Positions 26,237 to 33,967 of a DNA stretch of 64,000 nt are shown here, piece by piece. Every line of letters begins with the position of its first letter. The first letter of the stretch is position 1. Both the position numbers and the translations under genes were made by a program. The stretch comes from Phycisphaerales bacterium (lineage in GTDB: Bacteria; Planctomycetota; Phycisphaerae; UBA1845; UTPLA1): positions 1 to 64,000 of the forward strand of contig JAKSDK010000082.1 in NCBI GenBank assembly GCA_022360095.1, given 5' to 3'. The notes below the pieces were generated by a model. The model was given only the letters and a program-made list of their open reading frames with translations. It did no database searches and had not been told where the DNA came from.

Positions 26237-26800
26237 TCAGTCCCCTTTCATGATTTCACGATGAAGCCACCCTTGGGCAACTTTCCAGAGACGCTTGACC
26301 GTCATGGGCGAGTTCTCTAGAACCCGAGCAGTCTCCTCAATGGTGAGTCCGCCAAAAAATCGCAACTCGACCACCTTACTTAACTGCGGATCAAACTTTG
26401 CCAATTCCGTCAGGGCATCATCCAAAGCCACAAGGTATTCGTCTCGAAACGCCATTGGCGCGGCGGCGTCTAGAGAAAGTTTGCGCCGATTTCCGCCCCG
26501 TTTGACTGTTCGGCGACGACGGGCATGATCGATCAGCAGGTGTCGCATCGCCTGAGCAGCGATCGCGAAGAATTGCGATTTGTTTTTCCACGTGCCGTTA
26601 CGCTGGCTGATAATCCTGAGATACACCTCATGAACCAACGCGGTGGGCTGAAGCGTATGGTCGCACGGCTCATCCGAAAGATAGTAGTTTGCCAGGTCCC
26701 GAAGCTCTTCGTAGATCAGAGGAAGAAGCCTGGATGCCGCTCCGGTGCGTCCTTCGGATAATTCAGAGAGCGCCAGCGTTACATCGGATGGTGGGGTCAT
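26237..26800 (-). CDS. ECF-like sigma factor (pair 2)
   Basis: 187 residues from the ATG at 26800; the frame continues upstream, but similarity to the pair 5 sigma factor begins here. It belongs to the planctomycete ECF_sub/Sig-70_X6-like type: LLPLIYEELRDLANYYL, QPTALVHEVYLR, FFAIAAQAMRHLLIDHARRR, and a region 4 helix-turn-helix LTIEETARVLENSPMTVKR. The kinase gene begins one base downstream. A GGAAAG lies unusually close to the start. Confidence 0.9.
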   Translation of the reverse strand: MTPPSDVTLALSELSEGRTGAASRLLPLIYEELRDLANYYLSDEPCDHTLQPTALVHEVYLRIISQRNGTWKNKSQFFAIAAQAMRHLLIDHARRRRTVKRGGNRRKLSLDAAAPMAFRDEYLVALDDALTELAKFDPQLSKVVELRFFGGLTIEETARVLENSPMTVKRLWKVAQGWLHREIMKGD

Positions 26801-27363
26801 GGCTTTCCACCAGCATAATGAAAATGTTGGTCCAATAGAACGCTCAATCGCGCCCATTATCATAAAGGATTGCATCACCAATTCGAAGACAGTGGTGCAA
26901 TAAGCTAGACTCACTCGCCCTCTTGGTTAGTGCCCAGTGGGGATGGGGAGTCCATATCATTCACGTCCGGGTTCTTGAGAGCGATCGTCCCATTCAAGGC
27001 GAAGTGCGCATTCGACTCGGTCAGTCATCTTCGAAAACGACGACTGATTCCGTCTACAGACTTCACATCCGGAAATCTTTAGACGTGCTCAATGACAATA
27101 GGAACGTCAGCTTTGCGCTGCATTCAGGTCTTGAAACGACCGAGGGTCGCCCCGATCCAATGACCGGGGCGACCCTACTTTTCTTTCTGAGCGGTGCGCC
27201 CATTCAAAATGACAGGCGTATGGGGATGAAAAGCAACTCTTTCAACTGCTCAGTGGTCGCAGCCATGCGTTTGGACGTCATGTCCCTTTGGTGGTCCGGT
27301 GGCATTCGTACGCGCCTCACAAGAGAAACGAAGGTTGCACACGATGAAGATGTGCAAAGCGTA
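26801..27363. other. Intergenic region with an orphan plus-strand terminator
   Basis: 563 bp. The one clear element is the strong terminator at 27144-27188, oriented for plus-strand transcription although no supported plus-strand gene lies upstream. A plus-strand frame opens at TTG 26923, but most of it is antisense to the PEP-CTERM gene. An unannotated small RNA is possible. Confidence 0.45.
27144..27188 (+). terminator. Strong intrinsic terminator without an upstream gene
   Basis: GGGTCGCCCCG (27144-27154) and CGGGGCGACCC (27165-27175) form a perfect 11-bp stem with a 10-nt loop, followed by TACTTTTCTTTCT. In the other orientation the downstream sequence is only weakly T-rich, so the plus direction fits better. 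Confidence 0.7.
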
Positions 27364-28113
27364 TTAGCGGCAGCGCCGACGACGCACCAAGAACAATCCC
27401 GCGAGACCGACCAATCCAAACGCCGCCGGCTCCGGAACCACCGAGAAGTCATACGTCACCGTGAACTGGCCTACATGCCGCGTACTATCCAAGTGAACCC
27501 AGATCGCGTCGTCGTCCGGGTAAACAGGCGTCCCAAACGGACCCGAGGGGGGATCCCAACCGATCGGCTCATTGATCCAGGCAAACCCGATCCCGCCGAA
27601 ACCACCGTACACCGTCTCCAGCGGACCGACCTGTGTCACGGCGTCGAGATAAACCGCCCCATCGGACGGCGTGTACTCGAACGAACGATCATACGCCTCG
27701 ACAAAGGTGTCGATGTACTCATCCACACCACCGCCCGGCGAACCGTCATACGCGCCCAAGGCGACATCCTCGATGCTGAAGAAAAAGCCGCCGGGCCCAT
27801 AAGCCGGAGGGCCTTCACCCAAGCCAAGCTGATGAACCGTGAATTGCTCGATCTGCACCGCGAAATCGCCCGCCGCCACGCCGGTCGGGCCGGTGTTCTC
27901 AAGTCGGTAATCGATCTCCCACCTCAACTCCCAGTCGAAGGTCAACCGATCGAGTTGCAGTGTCCCCCCCTGATCATCGAAACCGTCGAAGGTTGGAAGT
28001 TCTTGTTCGGCAAAGGCGAAATCATACGGCACCACTTGCGTGATTGTGCCGGCCTGGGCGACCCCGGCGATGAACGCCACGAGCAAGGCGGAAGTCCAAT
28101 GAATGCGTTTCAT
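27364..28113 (-). CDS. PEP-CTERM sorting domain protein
   Basis: 249 residues. The signal peptide is MKRIHWTSALLVAFIAGVAQA-G. The beta-rich mature domain (PTFDGFDDQGGTLQLDRLTFDWE...) resembles secreted domains described as choice-of-anchor types, which occur with several alternative C-terminal anchors. The C-terminus VVPEPAAFGLVGLAGLFLV plus RRRRCR is a canonical PEP-CTERM. GGAGGAGAT precedes the ATG. Probably exosortase-processed and surface-exposed; role unknown. Confidence 0.88.
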   Translation of the reverse strand: MKRIHWTSALLVAFIAGVAQAGTITQVVPYDFAFAEQELPTFDGFDDQGGTLQLDRLTFDWELRWEIDYRLENTGPTGVAAGDFAVQIEQFTVHQLGLGEGPPAYGPGGFFFSIEDVALGAYDGSPGGGVDEYIDTFVEAYDRSFEYTPSDGAVYLDAVTQVGPLETVYGGFGGIGFAWINEPIGWDPPSGPFGTPVYPDDDAIWVHLDSTRHVGQFTVTYDFSVVPEPAAFGLVGLAGLFLVRRRRCR

Positions 28114-28240
28114 ATCTGATCTCCTCCTGTTAGCTGGCGACCGTGTCGGTCCCTACCGTCATCCCCCGGAACGCCATTTTTCATAGAATAACAGGATCCG
28201 AGAATCTTTGCAATAAGTTTTTAAAGAAAATTTTTAGATA

Positions 28241-28269
28241 TTGACCGGCGCTCGAAATACCGCCATACT
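28241..28269 (+). promoter_or_regulatory. Candidate sigma-70-like promoter
   Basis: TTGACC (28241-28246) and CATACT (28264-28269) with a 17-bp spacer, downstream of an AT-rich stretch (28180-28240). It is oriented towards the gene beginning at 28353. Confidence 0.4.
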
Positions 28270-28352
28270 GTACTTATTAGCATAGGACGTACATGATGCC
28301 CCCTGAGGCAGGATGGGACAGGGGTTCCCACACTCAACCAGCCGTCAGAGAG

Positions 28353-29582
28353 ATGACCAGAACACAGACATCACCATCCGACTCCTCCTCCTTCTCCACC
28401 CTCGCCGCCGACATTCTCCGCGAGTGCCAGGCGGCCATCGGAGAACTGCTTTTCGGGGTCGGACTTGAAGGCATGCGCCCCATCGACATCGGCAGGGAAC
28501 TCGGACTCGACAAGACCCTCGCCTGGAAAATCAGCCGATTCGCCACCGGCAACGACCCCCTCGTGGCCGCCCGACACATGCCAGGCGTCGGCGGTGTACG
28601 CATCCTTCTCGAAGCGGCGGCCAATCGCGGTGCATCCGAAGAACGCATCACCACCGTCCGTGAAGCGGACGCCAAGTTCCGGCAATTTGTCCAATCCCGA
28701 GCCGGCGATCTCCGAACATTCGAAGCCATCCTGGCCGGAACCGCCTACGACACCAAAGCCGACTTCGAACAACGGCGAACCCACTTTCAGTCCGGTGCGG
28801 CGATCTGGGGTGTGCGAGCCTCCGCCCAATTCCTCATGCTCGCACTCTGCCCCTCTGACCGAGAAGACGGCTTCCTCGACGTCGTCCAAACCGGCGGCTT
28901 CGTCGAACTCGAACGCCTCAAACCCGACACCCCCTGGATCGTTCGAAGACTGTCCACCACCACCGACGACGGCGGCAAACAGTACAGCTTCTCTCGCGAA
29001 CCTCTCGACCCCAAAGGCGTCACCGGCCCGGGAGCCCTACCCCTTCTCCGAGAACTGTGCAGTGACCCCCTTCCCACGATCAACCAATTCCTCGGCCCCG
29101 ACGGCATCACTTACGATGAAATTGAGCCCGGCGCCCTCGGCCTAAACGGCGCCGCTACGGTCATCACCGGCGAACATTACCGAGCCGCGGTCCCCAGCAT
29201 CCGCTCCGAGGAAAACCGCGTCGGCTGCTACAAGCTCGCCATTCGGACCCCCGTCAAACTTGCCCAATTCGATATGCTTATCCATAAAGACATCACCAAC
29301 TTCGGCCACATGTCGATGGGCATCAACGGGCTCCTTGAAGGACGTCCTCCCGCCGCCTCCAATCCGGCCCAACTTCAACAACTCGACCCCGAACTGACTC
29401 CCGCGAAGTTCCTCGGTTCCCCGCCGGTCCTCAAAAACCCCCGTCTCACCATTTACGAATCCGCCGTCACCCAAGCGCTCGCCCTCGCCGGCTACGACTC
29501 CAAAGACTTCCGGGGCTACCGAGCCGAAATGGAATACCCCACCGCCCCGACCGAAATCGTCCTCACCTGCGAACTGCAGTAA
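28353..29582 (+). CDS. Unrecognised cytosolic protein with possible N-terminal HTH
   Basis: 409 residues from the ATG at 28353 (28293 is an alternative in-frame start). I do not recognise the family. No signal peptide, membrane helix or sorting tag is visible, unlike most neighbours. Residues about 30-60 (MRPIDIGRELGLDKTLAWKISRF) look like a helix-turn-helix. The remainder is mixed alpha/beta with conserved-looking stretches (GVRASAQFLMLALCPSDREDGF, then QFDMLIHKDITNFGHMSMGINGLLE). The coding strand is strongly C-rich at third positions, which opens several long antisense frames. It may be a DNA-binding regulator or an enzyme. Confidence 0.75.
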   Translation: MTRTQTSPSDSSSFSTLAADILRECQAAIGELLFGVGLEGMRPIDIGRELGLDKTLAWKISRFATGNDPLVAARHMPGVGGVRILLEAAANRGASEERITTVREADAKFRQFVQSRAGDLRTFEAILAGTAYDTKADFEQRRTHFQSGAAIWGVRASAQFLMLALCPSDREDGFLDVVQTGGFVELERLKPDTPWIVRRLSTTTDDGGKQYSFSREPLDPKGVTGPGALPLLRELCSDPLPTINQFLGPDGITYDEIEPGALGLNGAATVITGEHYRAAVPSIRSEENRVGCYKLAIRTPVKLAQFDMLIHKDITNFGHMSMGINGLLEGRPPAASNPAQLQQLDPELTPAKFLGSPPVLKNPRLTIYESAVTQALALAGYDSKDFRGYRAEMEYPTAPTEIVLTCELQ

Positions 29583-29740
29583 CGACGCTTCAGCCGTCCT
29601 CGTTCCGTAGCGACATAGCTTCGGCGACCTTCTCCAACCAACGCTCAAAGCGAAGCCTTCACCAAACCGATCCCTTGCCGGCCGGGATTTGTTCCGGAAT
29701 CTTGGACGTCAGCGATCACGAAGCATTGGAGATCGGATTT

Positions 29741-29810
29741 GTGCCGAATGTCACGGAAGAGGTCGGCCCGAAGAAAAGAGCCCGATGGGGATGCCAGGGC
29801 GATTGGTCCG
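29741..29810. repeat. 3'-end repeat element, copy 2
   Basis: Shares a 20-base identical core (29741-29760) and about three-quarters identity over about 87 bp with positions 177-263. It spans the last codons and stop of the HAF-repeat gene on the minus strand. See copy 1. Confidence 0.5.
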
Positions 29811-30941
29811 TGCAAGTCCGTGGCGTCGCGTTAGCATGAGGAACATCCAGAGGGTCAACAGAAGCCCCGTGGCGGGTTCGGGGATGACAGCGATCCAGCC
29901 TTCAGTCTGGCCCGCGGGATTCGTACCGGTGCCAACGATCGTCGTGCCGTCTGCTGAGATACCGTGTGCAATGTTCAAGTTCCAACCCGCCAGTTCACTG
30001 AGGCCGAACTCTGTCGCCATGAAGATTTGAAGATTGCGCAATCCGCGCTCCGCGTCCCAGACAAATGCAGCCGAACCCGTGCCGCCGACGATCACCGAGC
30101 CATCGGCTGAGACCGCTTGGGCCGAACCTGAAATCCCCAACGGGCTTATTCCACCCTGTTCTGTCCAGCGGACCGCTTCTGTTCCTGTTGCACCATTGGC
30201 CGAGCCCACGACAACGGAGCCATCGGCCGAGATACCTAGAGCTTCGCTTCGAAATAGCCCGCCGGGAAGGTCGCCCAGGCCCACCATGCCGGTGGATTCC
30301 CTCCAAACGAACGCCTCGCTTGAAAAACCGACGTTGTCCAATCGAACCTGGCCTGCAATCACCTGGCCATCCGCGGACACGGCTGCGGCGCTACTCCTCG
30401 TGCCTCCCGGAAGGGCGCCGAGGCCCACCATACCGGTCGATTCCGTCCAGCGGAAGGCCTCGCCGCTCTCGAAGGATCCCGATCGACTACTCCCGACAAT
30501 GACCGACCCGTCCGCTGAGACCGCGCTTGCATCACTATTAAACGTGCCCCCGGGGAGATCACCCAGGCTGACCACGCCGGTCCCGACCGTCCACCGAAAT
30601 GCATCCAACACGCTATTCGATGAACTGCCCGTTCCGACAATGACCGAACCGTCTTGAGATGCTGCTCTGGCCACGCCACTGGTTCCGCCGTTGTGTGTCC
30701 CGAGTGCTTCGATCCCACCGGTACGTGTCCAGCGGAATGCCTCCGCCGCCGAACCGGAAAGGGTCGACATGCTTTGCCCAACGACAACTTGACCGTCCGG
30801 CGAGACACCGCGAGCAGAACTATGAAACGCCCCCCCGGTGAGATCCCCAAGCCCCTGAAAGCTCGGTACAGGTCCACCCAAAACGGAAGAGGTCACACAA
30901 AAACCGGCTGTCACGGCAATTTGAATCGAAAACAACTTCAT
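29751..30941 (-). CDS. HAF-repeat extracellular PEP-CTERM-like protein
   Basis: 396 residues from the ATG at 30941, preceded by GAGAGGAG. The signal peptide is KLFSIQIAVTAGFCVTSSVLG-G. The body consists of about seven repeats of the extracellular HAF type: LGDLPGG, then AxxVSADGSVVVGxS, then AFRWTxxxGMVGLG, each about 45 residues, predicted to form a beta-propeller-like structure. The C-terminus has IPEPATGLLLTLWMFLML followed by TRRHG, a PEP-CTERM variant with an unusual extra 20-residue tail. That tail coincides with the DNA repeat shared with position 194, so insertion of the element may have extended the frame. Confidence 0.85.
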   Translation of the reverse strand: MKLFSIQIAVTAGFCVTSSVLGGPVPSFQGLGDLTGGAFHSSARGVSPDGQVVVGQSMSTLSGSAAEAFRWTRTGGIEALGTHNGGTSGVARAASQDGSVIVGTGSSSNSVLDAFRWTVGTGVVSLGDLPGGTFNSDASAVSADGSVIVGSSRSGSFESGEAFRWTESTGMVGLGALPGGTRSSAAAVSADGQVIAGQVRLDNVGFSSEAFVWRESTGMVGLGDLPGGLFRSEALGISADGSVVVGSANGATGTEAVRWTEQGGISPLGISGSAQAVSADGSVIVGGTGSAAFVWDAERGLRNLQIFMATEFGLSELAGWNLNIAHGISADGTTIVGTGTNPAGQTEGWIAVIPEPATGLLLTLWMFLMLTRRHGLARTNRPGIPIGLFSSGRPLP

Positions 30942-31424
30942 GACGGACTCCTCTCTCTCTTTCCATTGTGCCACATTCACTCATTGAAAAAAGTGTGCGA
31001 TGTCACAGGCGGCGGGCTCGGGAATGTTGGCTGGGCCAGGCTTCGGTCTAACTCAAAGAGTCATTACCGGAGCTGACGATCGCATTGCCTTCCGTTGAAA
31101 CTGCGCGCCAAGCCATTAGGCCTATTGCTCGCATTCTTCGGGGATACCATCACGGGCGGGTCAATCGTCGTAGGGTATGCCGTGCATACCTCTACTCCTT
31201 ACGCAAATCTCTCCACACGAATATTATGGCACGGCATACCGATGATGTCAATGAATTGGAGGCGCCGCAGGCTCTTCTCGGCACGGGGCGATCGGCTTGC
31301 GCCGATGTGGGGACCAAATGTCAGAACATGAGCGCGAGTGCTGTGCCCTTAATCAGACATTGCACTCGCGCGACACGTCGGTCGATGGGTTCGGAATCGT
31401 TTTAGGGCACCACGGCCGCAACGC
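30942..31424. other. Intergenic region with inverted repeats
   Basis: No supported gene in 483 bp. It holds a small palindrome, GGTATGC-CGT-GCATACC, at 31174-31190, with GCATACC recurring near 31236, and a larger hairpin at 31332-31371 near the end of the downstream minus-strand gene. Confidence 0.45.
31332..31371 (-). terminator. Hairpin without a U tract, downstream of the dockerin gene
   Basis: GCGCGAGTGC (31332-31341) pairs perfectly with GCACTCGCGC (31362-31371) across a 20-nt loop, about 54 nt past the minus-strand stop. No T run follows on either side. Confidence 0.4.
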
Positions 31425-33218
31425 TCAGGGGATCAACGACAAGACGAAGCCATCCACATCGTCCGTTGAGATTAGGCCGTCTCGATTGACGTCGGCATTG
31501 TCTGCATCGCAATCCGGAAACCCAACCGGGAACCCGTCAGGATCGGTCAGGGCGGCGACGAAGCCAGTCACGTCACGGCCGTCAAGTGTGCCGTCACAAT
31601 TCATGTCGCCGATCAAGTCAGCCTCCACGTCCACCATATAAAGACCCCTGACATCGTCAGCCGTGAACGGGACCAGATCGGGACCTGCAAACCTAAGCTT
31701 CGCCACAAACGAGCGGTCATCACTAAACTCGACCAGGCCGCCGCCGTAGTTCGTCCAACCGATGTAGTTCCAATCGACGAGGAACATTCCGTCAATCATG
31801 GTTCCCGGCACAAGGACGGCGACGAGTTCGCGTCGGTCTTTCAAATACATGTAGGCCATATTGCTCGTCGCCCCGTTTGTAACCGAGCCCGAGACAATGA
31901 CATCCCCGCGATTGTTAAGTCGGGCCGCAGGGCTGGATACATGCATGAATGCTCCCTCCGGCTGCCCGGGAAGCTGATCGTAGCGAAGGACCAACTCCTT
32001 CGGGCCGTCGGCCGGCTTAAGGACAACGGCGGACCCGCCACCACCGTTCGGCCAGTGCGGCGGCCCGTTGAATGATCCAGCATAAACAATGTCGCCGCGG
32101 TCGTTCACCGCAGAGAGCGTGTGTATGCTGAAACCGCTTGCTTCCGGAATGTCGGGAATGGGGTCGGTGTTATCGTGGATCTTCTGAAAGGGCTGTCCGA
32201 CAAGGGCCGCATAGATACCCATGTCGAGAGTGTTGGCTTGACCGGCGATGGCCACGGTGCCGTTCCCGCTGGCGAGAAAATCTTCGAAGTCGCGAAAGAC
32301 GATTCCCGGCGGTCGATTCGGAACCGTGCTGTGAGGCCCGCCGAGGACGTGGCGAATTTCGCCGTCCGGTGCCTGTCGGAACATGGTCGGATAAGCGATC
32401 TCGTTTTCCGTGATCACACCCTGCCAGAACAGGTCGCCGGTATCCGAGAGCTGCATCGTGTTGATCGCATCGAAAGGCCACACGCCTAATGAAGGTATAA
32501 AGGGAATCCAGGACGCGTTCGGGTGTCCCGGAACAGGCATCGTCGTATCGTAGATCCGGGTCAGCGTTTGACCGTCGTCGAGGCGATACAGTCCAAGATG
32601 ATCGTCCGGGCCGATTTGAAACGAGCCGCGTACCGCCAGCGTTCCGGCATCGTTGAAGCGCATGACCAAGGTCTGCACAAAACCCAAGTGCGTGAATACC
32701 GTCCCCGGCGGCTGGCCCGGGACGGCCACGCCGTTTTCGGCCGCCAGATTCATTTGGGTATCGTCGGAGCCCAGAAAGAATGCCTTGCCGGGTCCCCCCT
32801 GCACTTGAGGCAATAGGCGCCAATGGCTTGCCACCGCACCCGACTGGTTTCGGATCGCGCGATTCACATCGCTCAAAAAGTTATCTTTCAGATCGGGGTG
32901 GGTCACAAGCCCCTGCTGCACCGAAACGACTTCGCCCGTATCGGCATGAAAAACGAGCAAATCCGTGATGCTCGGTCCCGCGTCGCCGTTAGATTGCCCG
33001 CGCAAGGACAGGTTTCCCGCCGCATCGAGGCCGCCGGGAGTAACTCTGTTGTAAGTGTCGCCCGGCCTGCCCGGAAACGGATCGATTTTTTCCCAGATGA
33101 TTTTCCGAAACGTGACTGTCGGCTCTCCCGCAAGGCAGAGCGTCGGCAACAGAATTGCCGCCGCGCACACAACGCAAGACCGGCAGGCGAGTAACGTGAT
33201 ATACTTGTACTGAAGCAT
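31425..33218 (-). CDS. Secreted tandem-repeat protein with dockerin
   Basis: 597 residues from the ATG at 33218, preceded by GGAGG at a good distance; the frame is open upstream to 33290. A signal peptide (LLACRSCVVCAAAILLPTLCLA-G) precedes repeats of about 60-70 residues containing PxPGxPxxxF and NDxGxVxxxG, a planctomycete-typical tandem-repeat family also found in the gene at 56453. The C-terminus is a type I dockerin: two Ca-binding loops, DMNCDGTLDGRD and DVNRDGLISTDD. Extracellular. No enzyme motif is seen. Confidence 0.85.
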   Translation of the reverse strand: MLQYKYITLLACRSCVVCAAAILLPTLCLAGEPTVTFRKIIWEKIDPFPGRPGDTYNRVTPGGLDAAGNLSLRGQSNGDAGPSITDLLVFHADTGEVVSVQQGLVTHPDLKDNFLSDVNRAIRNQSGAVASHWRLLPQVQGGPGKAFFLGSDDTQMNLAAENGVAVPGQPPGTVFTHLGFVQTLVMRFNDAGTLAVRGSFQIGPDDHLGLYRLDDGQTLTRIYDTTMPVPGHPNASWIPFIPSLGVWPFDAINTMQLSDTGDLFWQGVITENEIAYPTMFRQAPDGEIRHVLGGPHSTVPNRPPGIVFRDFEDFLASGNGTVAIAGQANTLDMGIYAALVGQPFQKIHDNTDPIPDIPEASGFSIHTLSAVNDRGDIVYAGSFNGPPHWPNGGGGSAVVLKPADGPKELVLRYDQLPGQPEGAFMHVSSPAARLNNRGDVIVSGSVTNGATSNMAYMYLKDRRELVAVLVPGTMIDGMFLVDWNYIGWTNYGGGLVEFSDDRSFVAKLRFAGPDLVPFTADDVRGLYMVDVEADLIGDMNCDGTLDGRDVTGFVAALTDPDGFPVGFPDCDADNADVNRDGLISTDDVDGFVLSLIP

Positions 33219-33381
33219 GACGAAACCTCCATAGTCATAGGCGACTTCACGAATCGGACCGTACCGCCCCGGGCGGTTCTGATATCTCATAGACCCCTAG
33301 GTCCGAACACGGCGCCATTGGACAAACAGGTACGCTTTTTTTTCGAGCACGGCTTCATGCGTCGCTCGCGGGGAACCACCC

Positions 33382-33960
33382 ATGCTCAGTCAAACCACAC
33401 ACGCATCCCTCCTTGGACGAATTGCGGAGGGAGACCAACAGGCGTGGAAGTTATTTCATGAGCGTTATGCCGACATGATCCGCGGGTTTGCCCGTCGCCA
33501 GAAACTTCAACCTTCGGACTGTGAGGACGTGGTGCAGGATGTGTTCCTGGCCCTGACACGGGCTTTGCCGAAGTTCAGCTACGATCCTGCCAGAGGAAAA
33601 TTCCGAGGTTACCTTAAGACGCTCGTGCTCCACGAAATTTTTCGGAAGAACCGTCAAAATCGAGGGCAAATCGAACTAGAAGATCTGGAGGCGGCAATCG
33701 CCGACGCGGAGGTCGCCACGGACCAGGTGTGGGAGGAAGAGTGGCGAGAGTACCACGTCCGGTTGGCCATGGCCAGAATCGAACGCGAGTTCGAAGCTCG
33801 ACACGTGCAAGCCTTTCGGCTGCACGCCCTGACCGGACGTGACGTTCGATACACCGCCGAGACTGTCGGATTGTCTACCCATCAGGTCTATAAGGCGAAG
33901 AGCCGAATTCTGAGGCGTCTCAGTGAGCTCATCCGAGAACAGGTCGACGAAGAAGGCTGA
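33382..33960 (+). CDS. ECF RNA polymerase sigma factor (pair 3)
   Basis: 192 residues. Region 2 is clear (LQPSDCEDVVQDVFLALTRALPKFSYDPARGKFRGYL), as is a C-terminal helix-turn-helix (TAETVGLSTHQVYKAKSRILRRL). GGGGAA precedes the ATG. The kinase ATG follows the stop after 7 bp, making a tight pair. It is divergent from the dockerin gene at 33218. It is related to the sigma factors of pairs 1 and 4 more than to those of pairs 2 and 5. Confidence 0.92.
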   Translation: MLSQTTHASLLGRIAEGDQQAWKLFHERYADMIRGFARRQKLQPSDCEDVVQDVFLALTRALPKFSYDPARGKFRGYLKTLVLHEIFRKNRQNRGQIELEDLEAAIADAEVATDQVWEEEWREYHVRLAMARIEREFEARHVQAFRLHALTGRDVRYTAETVGLSTHQVYKAKSRILRRLSELIREQVDEEG

Positions 33961-33967
33961 GTCAAAG

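Noticed and set aside
26923..28119. 398-codon plus-strand ORF
   Set aside because: Mostly antisense to a PEP-CTERM gene with clear signal peptide, ribosome-binding site and sorting tag; TTG start and an Arg-rich composition typical of a GC-driven shadow frame.
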